Below the pieces are notes generated by a model. That model was not told the origin of the DNA, did no database searches, and was given only the letters and a program-made list of their open reading frames with translations. From positions 2,108,001-2,172,000 of the forward strand of contig JYIP02000003.1 in assembly GCA_001051155.2 (NCBI GenBank): a stretch of DNA of 64,000 nt, in the 5' to 3' direction. The position numbers were made by a program, and so were the translations under genes. The stretch is from Chrysoporthe austroafricana (Eukaryota > Ascomycota > Sordariomycetes > Diaporthales > Cryphonectriaceae). This document shows positions 35,703 to 47,779 of the stretch, piece after piece (position 1 is the stretch's first letter; every line of letters begins with the position of its first letter).

Positions 35703-37414
35703 CTAGCTTGCACCACGCTGGCTTGCTGACTGTATTTCCGTGGATGAGCTGCTTGTTTGTTCCGCCGACTGCTGAGCGGCCCGCGTTCTAATGTGAAATC
35801 GATCCCTGAGTCTGTCCGACAGTCTCGCACGTCCGGTATGCTCAGCCTCGTTGCTTGCAGACGAGGGCCGATGCTGTTCAGCTCTGAAGCGTCGCAGCAC
35901 TGCGATGCGCTCCTCCACTGAGGCGTGTCGAAGTCCAGCAATGTCGAAAAGTCGAGAGCGCCGGCGCGTGGAGCTCGAGGAGTCGCCTGCTTCGTTGCCC
36001 TCAGTGCCGAGAGGTGGTACGTCGACGTTTTCCTCGTCGGCTCCTACATTTTCTCCTTGTCCAGGTCGAAGGTCGAGACGGCTGAACGGACACTCGGTTA
36101 GTGCGCGTGACAGGGTGGCATTTGGTAGTGGGGGCCTCACCATAGGGGACATGTCCCGGAAACGTCCACTAGCCATGGATCGACACATTGTGGGTGGAAC
36201 TTGTGGTTGCACGGTAAGACCCGGACGTCCTCGCCGACGTGAAAGTCGTCGGTGCAGATCGAGCAGCCTAGACCCTCGTCATTCCCCATTCCAGCATTTG
36301 CATTACTGGCATCACCAGTACCACTATTCCCTTCTCCGCCGGAGGCTGTTAAGGCGCCGTTGCTCGTTTCGAGAGCATCTGTTATTTGAGTGTTGGGAGC
36401 AGGCTCGGTAGGGCTCTCCGGAATCGTGGAGAGATGGCGCTGTGAATCATTGTGAGTCGCTTCGCGCGCTACATCTGCGGCATGTCTCGGCTCGCTTCGA
36501 GCACTTTCCAGTTCGGTGTCGAAATCAGGTTTCGGTTGTTGGCTGTCCCCAAATTTCACGATGGGTAAGGTTTCCAGGACCGCGCGAGCGAGGCCCTTTG
36601 CGCGACTCTGCCTCGACCTCCCACCAAACCCAGCGCGCGGTCCATATCTCTCCGGGTATCTGTGTGCCCGGATAGCTCCCGAGCCGATAATGATAAGAAA
36701 GAGGAGAGTGATGAGGCCGGTGATGCTATACAGGATGCTCATAGCAACTGCGGAGTTATTCCCGGTCGACGAACCGTCCTGGTCTTGCTCCATATCTGTG
36801 AAGTTGCCCGTGATAGTTGCCCGCGCAGTTCCTGCGCCGATCTTCGTGATATTCGCGATCTGTGAAGCAGATTTGAGATCTGGCGTGGTTAGGATTCTGT
36901 GAAAGTTGAGATTCTGCCCCGCCAGGCCGCAGCACTGGCCCTGCTGGCTGTACAGGAGGATAGCGGCCGGTTGTGGGTCGTTGCTCATCAACTGGTTGAG
37001 GATCTCATTTGGCTGAATGAACGAGTTGTTCATCTGGTCGCAGCACAAATACGGAATCACGTCTGCACCGCTAATGTCGGGATAAGTGGACGCATCGGCG
37101 AAAGTTAGCTGCCCTTCAATGTTGATTTGCTAAAGCATGAGTTAGCGAGATTAATATGGCAGGCGCATTGAAAGTGAAGTTACCCCTCGGTCCGTCTGGG
37201 ACTCGTTTAGGCCCAGATCCGTCGTCAACGGGATGACGGTGTAAATCAAGGGAAAGAGATCTCCATCAGCCGTCGAAATTGACAGCTGCATCTCGGAATC
37301 GACCTCCCAGTTCAGCGCCGTCTTCATCGGGTACGTCTGGGCCAGGTCTGCGCAGACCATGGACAGCACATTTGCGAAGGCCAGGGCCGACGCAAAAGCA
37401 CGATTCCATCCCAT
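35703..37414 (-). CDS. transmembrane RING-H2 E3 ubiquitin ligase
   Basis: A 532-aa membrane ubiquitin ligase from three exons (37414-37184, 37129-36141, 36081-35703). A signal peptide spans about residues 1-22. A Cys-containing lumenal domain (to about 200) has PA-like placement. One membrane helix is at about 204-226, followed by the basic [12 protein letters not shown] typical of fungal members. A Ser/Thr/Glu-rich linker leads to the RING-H2: C366, C369, C384, H386, H389, C392, C404 and C407. The last zinc cysteine is split by the second intron (TG|C), so reading through loses it. Topology puts the RING in the cytosol. The C-terminal 125 residues are charged. This architecture matches PA-TM-RING/Tul1-like endomembrane ligases, although the lumenal domain is only weakly recognisable. 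I start at the ATG at 37414 because the open frame further upstream begins with GTG. Confidence 0.87.
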
Positions 37415-40085
37415 CGTCCCGCAGACACGAAGGGCGCCGCCTTCGTGGCTGTCAATAATCGGCTCGGTTTTCTGGGCGGGGTCTGCCAAGCAGCAGACTT
37501 GCCGACGTAGAGTGTGCCGTGCCGCCGTGCCGTGAGGTTCAATCGTATCGAGCACTATAAGTGCACAACGGTCATCTGACCTGAAGACAAAGTGCTCGAG
37601 GTGATGCCGTCACATATCGGTCCTCGAGAGAGATTTCGAGGCTGCACACCGTCTCCAAACCGTCTTTGAACGAACGGGCAGATTATGTGATCCAGCACAG
37701 GCCTGCTGACCAGGAAGACAGATATGAGCCAAGAAGAGAAAATCCCAAGTGACGACAAGGACAAGGCGGCCAAGACGATCCCAAGATAACAAAAGCGAGG
37801 CCCAGCAGTGTCAGTACTAGTGGTGACGAGTGCGGGGGCACTTAGACTATGCCAAGCGGGTCTTGGTACGGTGTAATTGGGAGACCAGGTACCCAGCTGA
37901 AGACACAAGCCCTTGAAGGTTCTTGAAAGTCCTTGGCGACACGCCGCTGCTCTGGGGAACCCTCGGTGTGGAGGAGGCAGTGCTGGTCATTCGCCTGGGT
38001 CAAGATGGATTCAGCCTCGCCAAGTGTAGTTGTTGTCCTCGCGTCTCGGCTCGCACGGAGTGTCGCAGCGATTGGGTGTTGGAAGAGAGTGCTCGGCAGA
38101 CTCTAGGCCAGAGGCAACGAGACCCTGTCCTCTCTACTGATGTGACGCTGCCTGGCCAAGGAGAGTGGCCTGGTCGGTGCGCACTATCCAGATCGTCTCT
38201 TGAACCTCATGAGATCCAGGGCATAGTCGTGATTGTCGCGCAGGGTGTCAGCAGATACCAGCCACGCGCAATGCCGACCTGGATACGGCGGCTCATGAAC
38301 CAAGGTTCGAGACAGGATGGCAATGGGAGTATTGCATTGAGATCGACTGATGGCGGGATGGGGTAACTCTGAGACGTTCTGTACGTTTTAGGCCGGTCGT
38401 TCGTCAAAGCGATCATCCTTGGCGCCCGGCACAGTCGACGCCACTCTTCCCAGCTGAACAGCGACTATCAAGTTTCGGAATCACAATAACAGATTCGAAG
38501 GGCCCAGCTTGACCGAAAGACCAGCTGGGGGCATTGTGGTAGCCCGAATCGCCGTTTTACCGAGTGGAAGGTCATGACATGGAGTGCAAGATGGCCGACG
38601 TCCCACTTTTCACGGAAATGGCGGGACTCGAGGGTTAGGGTTGAGGTCAAATCAATCAACTCCCTGTCGGCCGCGCGCGCGTGTACCTTCGCCCAACATC
38701 GGTGGTATCTGCGCAGCGACGCGTAAATTTGGATCGAGGGGGGATTTTTTTCCTTCGATTCGCAGCAGCATCCACTGGCTCGCCCCTGCGCACGAGGAGC
38801 AAAGGAGCATCGTGACACCCCAGATACGCTGCCTCCTCCCCCTCTGTCTGGATTTAATTGCCCAGCTCATGATTGCACCGCACGCACGCTGGCGTCTGAG
38901 CCATCCATCACCTGGTAGGATGCGACTTGGCGTGTCCCGCAGCAGAAGCCTTATGTTCAGATGGAATGTCCAGATGATTCAGCAGCCCTAAGACAGTTTC
39001 CCTGATCGTCGACGAGGCTCGGTTTCCGAAATGGGAAGCGGGCATGGGTTCTCCCCTGTAGCAGACTTGAGCTTCATACAGAAACTGTTTGACAAGTATA
39101 TTCCCTAAGTTGCTTTTTCGGAATAAATATCCGGGAAAAGGACCGATATGCCTCGTAATGGCAAAGCAGCACTATTAGCACGGCTCGCAATACTTAACAC
39201 CGTCTGATCCATAGGCTTGCGCATCTTGAAAATTTGTTGCAGCAGATCTTCGAGTTCGGATACAGAAGCAGAAAGGTAGACCCCCCCCCCCTTCGCCGGG
39301 AAAGAAAAAAAAAAGAAGTAGCGTAGGGTTGCTGGTTCAGCGTATCAGTGCATCGGGCGGCGGGCGACTACCCTCTTTCTCTCTGTCAAGTGCACTACCC
39401 AAGATACCACCTCCATGGCATTGAGCGACGAGCTTTCCTTTTTCCGAGTCAAGTCCCTCGCATCGAGATGTTCGTGAATATGCTCAAGCCAAGAGTGCTC
39501 ATCAACCGCCGGTCTGAATATTCGCCCTATAGTGGCTGTGGGTGAACTGTGGCTGGCGTATGTGGTGCTGATATATGCAGCTCCAGCCACGCCTACACGA
39601 CACCGAGTCTCATAGTTCGTGGGGCCTTCCCTCCACGGTGGCGCTACATGAGCCGCGGTCCACTCAAATACATCCTCCCACTGTAGGTCACGACAACAGC
39701 ACTGGGTCAGCAACGTGAGCATATGGTGTCGTCAGCTGCGGCCGGAGATCGCCGGGCAGCCAGCCCACCTGTTCGAGCGTGCAGATCTTGCGATGCCTTA
39801 AAGATCGGGTGAAACGCTGCCGGATGTGGATGAGTGTCACTCACAGCATACCAGTACACGACGCCTTTGCCACCGCTTGTGTTCCCTAGAGGGGCTTCAA
39901 GCTCAAAAGCAAGCTTCTTCGGCTATACAGCTTCCGTCCCCATGAAAGAGTTCGGACGGAGAATAGTGGGGTCTAACCTCCGATCCGGTATGATCGTTGT
40001 GCTTCCTTGGTATCCATCCTCCACGGTATCACAGGGATTCGGCGCTCTAACAGTCCTCCGCCGGCGCCGGTGGACAACTTGCCAA
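37415..40085. other. intergenic region between the RING gene and tubulin cofactor B
   Basis: Holds the RING-gene promoter and the 3' flank of TBCB. A C-run followed by an A-rich tract lies at about 39283-39316. A 125-codon ATG-initiated minus-strand ORF (39345-39722) is the only frame here with fairly even amino-acid use; it has no motif I know, so I leave it as unproven. Nothing else is supported. Confidence 0.5.
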
Positions 40086-41067
40086 TTAGATTTCTTCCAT
40101 ATCCCCGAGATCGTCCATGGGCGGCCAGTCCCCGATCTCCACCCTCTCCGGCCTCACAAATACGCCGTGCTTCATGTCCGAGGGTTGTCCCCAGTATCGC
40201 GCTCCACCAATGCTACCGTCGTTCTTGCCCACAGGCTCATCCAGCTGAATACCGACCCATGCACCCGAGCCACCGGGGATCTCCTTCACTTCGCCCACAT
40301 ACATGACAACTCCACGACGCGTGTCGTCACCCCCCACGCGGCAGCGCTTGCCGGCCTCGATCCCGCGGTTGCGGACCTCGTCCGCGAACGCGGCAATCTT
40401 GGCTTGCTCTCGGCTGGGAGCGTCGGGGTCGAACCTTCCGAGCTTCTCGGCCTTCTTCCAGGCGAGGACGGAGTCGGTCTTCTTGGCGTATTCTTCCTCG
40501 GGCATGACATACTTCTCGACCCCAGTGGTGTCGGTGTAGTTTGGCCTGGCTCCAGGTGGCCGTGTATCCAGCACCTGGCATCTCTGTCAGCTGTGGGATC
40601 TTCCAAGGCGAAGGATCAAAGGTCCAGGTGTGATATATCCCGAGAAGTGATGTCAGCCGAAGAGAAGCTGTTTAAGGCTGACTCGGCTGCGTGGGTGCTC
40701 AGGACCAAATTGCTCCACGGCCCAGACCAGCATGCCTTGATCAAGCCCTAGAGGATGTTCTGGCCTCGGGAAGATATGAAGGGTCTGCTGGGGTTGAGGC
40801 AGGTGTGGCGCGCATAGCAGGAGCACATACATGAAGTTCAGCATAGGCCACGAGCGGGAAGGAGCTGAGATAAGTCGAGTCCTCGTCACCGGCTTCGATG
40901 GGTGTGCTCTCCTGACCTGATTGTCTGAGGGAGATTCTCTGTAACGCCGGGGGGATTCCCGTTATGGGCTCTAATTTCGCCTTGAGCGTGCTGATTGACC
41001 ACGACGGGGTGATGCGACGCTCTGATGAGGCGTTCTCTGAAACCACACGCATTGGCACATCCGCCAT
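40086..41067 (-). CDS. alp11: tubulin-folding cofactor B (UBL + CAP-Gly)
   Basis: Cytosolic chaperone that acts with cofactor E in alpha-tubulin folding and heterodimer assembly or dissociation. Two exons (41067-40831, 40574-40086) separated by a 256-bp intron give 241 aa, the family's usual size. An N-terminal ubiquitin-like domain occupies about 1-79. A linker contains EKYVMPEEEYAKK. The C-terminal CAP-Gly domain (about 155-228) carries GAWVGIQLDEPVGKNDGS with the GKNDG groove motif at 195-199. The protein ends in MEEI, matching the acidic DEI/M-type C-terminus that CAP-Gly partners recognise. The junction AELH|VLDTRPPGARPNYTD is the family text. The ATG at 41067 has a favourable context (ccATGgc on the coding strand). 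Confidence 0.92.
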
Positions 41068-44000
41068 GGTGGGATTTTGTGACTGACAATCCTGTCCAAG
41101 TGAGCTAGCGGGTGCGGTTTCTCGCTGCAGAACTGTGCCGGTACGCGCTAGCACAGGCTCTTGCAATCAGGGCGGCATACGTGGACGCGTATAGAGCCCG
41201 TGTGGAAACGCAATATGTGAGGTTTGCTGGGCGATGCTGCTGTGCGGTTGAGGTTATTCAGGCTCACAGGCAATCCACTTGCCAGTTGGGCGGTAGACAG
41301 CGCAGCCACAATCGCAAAGGTCAGCCACACCAGGAACAAAAAAATTCCCGTGTGTGGCGCCTGGCCTGACCTGGGTGCTAGCCTGGCCCCTGCGCGTTTC
41401 ATTCATCTTTCCCTTCCTTGCTCTGCCTGCCTGCCTGCCTACCACAATGCAGCCTCGCCTTTCAAGGGCGTTCTCGTCCAAACATTTCTACGACCTTGTG
41501 TGTGTTCACCACCCTTCAGCGTTGCCACCCATTACTCGCGTCGCCGCAGATCTCGAACTGCGATCTGCATTGTCAGAAGACCTCTCCGCCAACCCGGCCG
41601 GCTTGCCTGGCTGTCCGCCTTGCCAGCCCCAAACCATCTCTGCCATTGCTCTTGAACACCATTTCACATGAGCAGCTTCAACATCGGCTACAAACCGGGG
41701 AATCCATCCTTCCGGATTGATCAGCTCTTCAGGATGCTCAGATGATCCCGCCTCGGTCAGCCTGCGCTGCTGCTGTCCCCACCCCGCGGTCCCGAGACCA
41801 CCATCAGGCCGGTGCTGAAGCTTCTACTTGGGACCACTTGAAACCGGGCCTGCTCTTCGTGCCATCTCTCTTCGTCAGCAGTCTCCATGGCTGAGATCGT
41901 CTTGGCCCAACGGGGCTCTGCAGCTCAGGCTGCAACGTGGGAGTAGAGACGCCCTGCCGTTGCGGACGCGACAATGCCAGTTGCCCATTCGCCGGCGGCC
42001 GTTTGCACTCCCCTTAATCTGGGCATCCTCGCCGCCTCAACGGGACACGACATTGTCAACCTGAGATTCCGCGTGCTCCTGCTCCTGCTCCTGCTCCGGG
42101 CTCCGGTCTCGGCCCCTGGGCGCACCTCTCATGTGTCCCCCTGTTGGGACCTCTCTCATTGGCCCCTCCCCAGTGCTTCGACAAACGGATTGCGGTGGAA
42201 TCTGCCTGCCTGAGCCTCCCTCCTGCGATGCTACCCATCTCCGGAGCGAATGCCGGCTTCCGATTCATACAGAAGCTATGCATGCCGCGGCTCTCTGCAG
42301 CTCTCACATGGGCAGCCCATGTCACTGTCGTCTCGAGCGCCTTGCCAACCGGAACAAGCCAACAAAGAAAACACGACGCAAAGGTCTGCTGCATGACATC
42401 TCGCCGGCTGCCATGACTAGTCGGGATGCACCTGCCACTGCACAATCGATTGTGTAAGCTGTTCAGACGACCCATTGGCTGGTTTCATGCGCCCGCCCAG
42501 ATGGGTTCATTTCGCATCTTCGCATCTCTCGCGCTCGGGACTAGATTCCCAACAACCAACGCCGGCTCTGCTTGGAGCCACGTCGAGGTCTTCACGGTCT
42601 GACGGATCTGGAGATTATCCCCGTACCGTCCGAAACCTGCTTCGACGGCCAAGAGGTGCTCGTGGCAACTACCTGGGGCGTTGTACTATGGTAAGGGCCA
42701 GCGACCCTCTCGGCGGAGCGTGGCACGTGAACGACCCGCGCGCGTCACCAGGCGAATTTCCGGCCAGACACAAGCCATGTTATCCTTGCCTCTACACCTC
42801 GTCATGATGCTCGGTGTTCACCGCCTCGTGAAGTTCCCACGAAACTCAACGCGCGAGACATGGCTGCGAGGTTCCGGGATGTACAGGCCCGAGCTAAAAT
42901 GTACCGCCGGTCACCTTGTTCTTGGAGCTCGGTCGAGCTCACGGCAGGGGTGTAAACGTAGGTCGGGGCCCAATCCAGCGGGGACGCTAGCTTAGGTGCG
43001 GTCGCTGCCGGCGTGTGTGCAACGTCACTGGCGATGAGAACTGAGACGAGAGGCTTTTCCTGCGGCTGAGAGCAATCCTCTGTATCTGACCATCTCGGTC
43101 TGCGATTCCTCAGCATGCATGACGAGCATGGCCCGCTCGGTCTGGGAATCCTCTTTCTGCGGGGACCTAGCTCGGTTCCCTACTCCCGGAGATGGCATCT
43201 GACGGCGTCCAAATGCGCGTCAAGATCACCCCCTCATCAGGCTTACTGGACCCCACGACTCTAGTCGATGCAAGAGGCCAGACCAACGCCTGGCCCCTGG
43301 TGCAGAGCCCAGAGAATCCTACCGCCAAGGCTCATCGCATGTTCTTCACCCTGACCCATCCCATCAAGAGACAATGCATGATAGCTCTCGCTGGCCATGT
43401 CGGGTATCCACTTCAGTGAACTCGGACCACAATCGCACACATTAAGTTTCTCTCACTTGACTCACCTGCTTCACCTACTTCTCGCCGACCCTGTCTCGCC
43501 TGGAATGAACCTCTTTGATACTATACTGTGGATGCAACGAAACAAATGTATACTAGCCCGATTTCTGCTTGCTTCTACAGCTACCTAACGATGTGGGATA
43601 CCCCGAACGGGATTACCAGCCCCCGACCTTGTCGTCGATGCTTCCTGGTTGGAGCCAACAAACGGAGTGAGCCACAGAACGCGCCACCACAACAATGCTC
43701 GGGCAGCAACAGCTTCAAGACTACCTATCTCTGCGCGTGGCATTGCACCGTGTAGTGGCGGTCATCTCGCAGAAGCAGCATCATGCGTTGAGTGACTTGT
43801 AGCTCCCACAGCCGCGTGCAGGGTCGTTCCTTGCGGAGTCTTGCACGCGACCAGTGCAAGCCCAATGCAGCTGCGTTCGAGCCAGCCCAATCTTGCTCCT
43901 ATGCTTACGATCAGGCTGCAGGAGGGGACGAACCAGGTGGTGGAGAGCCCTTATTGCCCAACCTGGGCAGGAGACGCGACGGAAAAGCAATGTGCTGCTG

Positions 44001-47000
44001 TGTTGTCGGTCCCCAGGTGGAACAAGCTGATCCTCGCCAGCCCACTTGAAGGGCAAGGTTTCAGGTGATCAGAGGAACCACGACCCATTTCTGGCAAGCA
44101 TATACACGCATTGGAGCAGCCCAGGTTGCGGCTGACACCTCTCGTACCGAACCGCAGAATCCATGTTAACGGGGCGCCGGCAAAGAAACTCGAAGATCAT
44201 GGTTCATGAAAAGATCGCAACTATAACCAAATCCGGATATGGAATTCCATCGATCGGCACCAACATACTCAGTAGGGCTACCACAGAGCTTGTCCCCATC
44301 AAGGGCTATATATTGGCCGATTCACTCTGATGAATAGCCGAGAGCCGGTGTACATGGCCCATAATTTCCTGAGTCTGACACTCAGAGTGCTCGCCTACCC
44401 TGATTCAAGGCAGTGGGCGGCTGTGAGCACGCAAACTGACCGCCAATTCGTCCTTCTACCGCATTTACAAGCTAAAGGCTGATAGCTAGGATGCCCCTCC
44501 CAATGGCCTAGTCCGCATTCTTGGGGCATTTGGGCTTCAAGACCCAAACTGAACAATGGCATTCTTCACGCTAAACCCCCACGCACCCACCCTTGGCCGT
44601 ATCGCCATGGTATGGACTCAGGAGACAGCAGCACGGAGTTGCGAGAAAAAGGCATTGTCCGTGAAGGGATTTCCGAGCCACGGCGGGCAAAAATAACACC
44701 GTCGAGACGTCAAGACAAGCCTTTGTCTCCTAACAGAGTATGGCGACAAGTGGAGTGCGTAGGGAGTAACCAAGGGACTTTCCGCTGCGCACAGACTGGT
44801 CTCTAACGTCCCGGGCCCAACCTTAGCATTGTTCGGGTCGCTGACCAACCCGCGACGGCATTCAAGGGCGTGAAGACATCAGACCGCGCCCAACTAATGT
44901 GATCGTCCATGTTCGCATCGGTACATCTGGTTGTTTGGGTTCGAGCATGGCCACAGCAGCCAGCGCCGATGACGCTCAGAGCAAGCCACCAGGGCAGCGG
45001 CGGACAGGTGGGAAGGCCCACTAAATATGACATGCGACCAGTGCCCAGAGGCGAACCAGGGACCCAAATGCGAAATCATGAGCGCGAAACGTCCTCGTGA
45101 CGAGGGTGGTTAAGGCGGTTGCAGGTCCGATGACTGCATTCCACCCACCAAACCCTGGAGCATATTGCGAACCCAGCCGCCGGCTCGCAACTTCCGCCCA
45201 TTCTAACATGGGGTGACTCGCGATGTAGGTGACTGACTAGCTACTGCATCCAGGGTATGAGGATTTACGCTATAGCAGACGATCCTCAGTCTTGTCATAC
45301 ACGAACTACCAAGCGGCAATTGGTTTCAAAGTTTTGGTTTCTGTTGATGGCCTATTTTCGGCATTGGTCAGACGTCTCAAACAGTCAATGCAGTTCCTGA
45401 AAAAGCTAGGCTCGGTTCTGTTGAGCCTGTTCCGGAGTCAAACACGTCACGACCGAGCCTCTGGGTATCTGAAGTCCTTCAATACTTTGTCGACGTCCTC
45501 GCACTCAACGTCCGGCACTTACCAAACTTCCCAGCATTGTTGTCGAAAGCCAAAGTCACTTGCACCGCGAGAACAATGTTTCGCACTGGCATTCACTCCC
45601 GTCTTTACAGATACTAGGCAACGAACGCCTCATACGATCCAGTCGGCAGGCGGTCATAAGCGATCAGACGCCTAGACTCCAGGACTCCGTTCAATCCTAC
45701 TACACTTTACCGCACTGCTTCCTGGCGGGTAAGTCTGCGGTCTTACTCGGTCTTGAGCAGCCCCAATACGCCCAACGACGGCGTCTAGGCCGCATTAACC
45801 ATGACTACTGGCATAAATGGTCTCTCTAGAGCCAGCTATCCCGGCGGCGTCATGCTCTAAATGCACTGCGGCCTGTTCAATCGCGCCACTTGCAGAGCCG
45901 TCGGGCTTTAGTGATGAACCCCTTCAGCCCTCGGTAAAGCATGGCGCTGGACCTTCTGCGCCACTGACTAATGTTGGGTGGACTGGCCCTCAGTTTAGGC
46001 CCCAAGGACGGCTGGGGAATATTCACGAAGTCTGTCTAGACAAGGGGGTTGGAATCAGAGCTATACATGCATGAATTCGTGGCCATGTCACCAGGCCCTA
46101 GTTGATCGCTCACGCACCAACGACGACCACCTTGGGTGTTCGACACGGGCTCAGGGGGGTTCCTTGTGGCCACCCACATCGTGGGGAGTTCTAAGCCAGC
46201 GATCAAGGGTGCGGCCTCACGAGACTCAATTAAGTTACCGTCCCCTCGTCCCCCTCCTTATTGCTCTTCCTTCTGACGTTGTCTCGAGTGAGGTACAACA
46301 GCCTGCCCCCCCTTCTAGTCCCCTACGGTTCGTCCAGCTAATGCGCCGGCACAGCCCTGGAGACGATCCACCGTCTTACCCTTACTGCCGGCCCTTTATG
46401 GTACAAACTTGGCCATAGGTGGGCCATGACCTCTACATAGTACCAGATCCGCCCTACCTATATCAGGGATGCTCGCCCTGATATAGACCCACGCTTCTCA
46501 GAAGTCGAATCGCGCCCATAAGTGACATAGTATCATCTCTTCGGGCAGGCTCCTCATGTCCGGCTCCACAAGCTGAACACACACCCTCCTCGAGCCACAC
46601 CCCTCCCCAGTCACTCCCTCGCTTTTGTGCATGCCTAGCCTGTGACCTCTTCTTACTTCTTCACCTCCCTCGTGGTACTTTGTTTCCTCATACTGAGGCT
46701 TCTCGCCTTGCGGCAGAGAATCAGACTTCCCAATTCTGGATCCCGGCTATGTTTCCCCCCACAACGGGCGGATCCACATTCTAGATCACTTGCTTTCCTC
46801 GAACCTTCTTGTTCCTTTTTCTTTCTTCTTCCTATCATTTGCCTGCAGGCGCATCTTCCCGCAGCTAGCCCGGCTTCTTCCCTGTCGAACTCGCCTCCTA
46901 CCCAGACTACGTGACCTTCGGAAGACGACGACGATCACCATACCAGCAACCGGCTTACCTGCGGTGAAGGGGAAAAGTCTGACAAACCTAGTTTGACTGA

Positions 47001-47779
47001 CGTACTCACCCGCTCTTTGGGGCTGTCGCCTCGCGATTCCGCGATCCTGGCCCTGGCCGCCCTCTAGCTGTACATTCCCTACCCTTTCGGGCTCGTCAGG
47101 AAATTCGCCATATCCTGGTTGCAATTGGCCGAGGTGGCGCCAATCATGTCACTGTCCTCAACCTCGCCAGACACGACCCACGCCTTATATCTCTGACGAG
47201 AGAACCTACAAGCCACCTGCAACCTAGAATAGTCACCTTGATCCTTCCGGTCAGCCCCTCTAGGTTCGAGAACGTCAGCCTCGCACCTTGCACACCCTTT
47301 TATTTTCCGCAGCTGGCCTGAAAGAGGCACCTCGTTGCGACTCTGCACTTGCGGGGATTGTAACAAAAACGGAAGGGGAAAAAAAGTCAGCCTGGAACAC
47401 TCGGAATTTTGTCTCTCGGCAGAGAAGTCTCAAATCCTCGACCGCATTGGAGGAAGACAAACATATTCCATTGTGCCAACGAGAAGACACAGCTTAAGAC
47501 ATCGTGTCCCGAATTGGAAATCGGTACAAGCCGGTCTAGCAACCATCAGGCCTGGGGTTGTCAACTCTTGGAAGACATCGACGGAGAGCACAATTTCCCT
47601 TGCAGTTCTCATCCGACTCGGCATTTTCGAATCATTGCTTTTTAGAGGGAAGGTGGAAGCGGGACGAGAGCAGGGTGAAGGAGGGAGCAAGGTTCAACCG
47701 AGACATCATCCAACGTCCTCACCGCATCGATGAATAGCAGCCGCTGTTAGGCGAAGATAGGGCGCAGACACCATCCACC
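41068..47779. other. 6.7-kb gene-free stretch upstream of the Myb/SANT gene
   Basis: Divergent promoters for TBCB (left end) and the Myb-like gene (right end) flank a long region without a supportable gene. Short ORFs lack domains. It contains small simple repeats, TGCC x4 (41424-41439) and a GCTCCT array (42075-42096), and a perfect hairpin at 46458-46486. One or more 5' UTR or coding exons of the Myb gene may lie in the right-hand part. Confidence 0.5.
46458..46486. repeat. perfect inverted repeat: 11-bp arms, 7-nt loop
   Basis: Left arm CTATATCAGGG and right arm CCCTGATATAG are exact reverse complements around ATGCTCG. It lies about 1.3 kb before the first readable Myb exon. It could be a palindromic protein-binding site or an RNA hairpin; nothing in the sequence decides between them. 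Confidence 0.7.
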
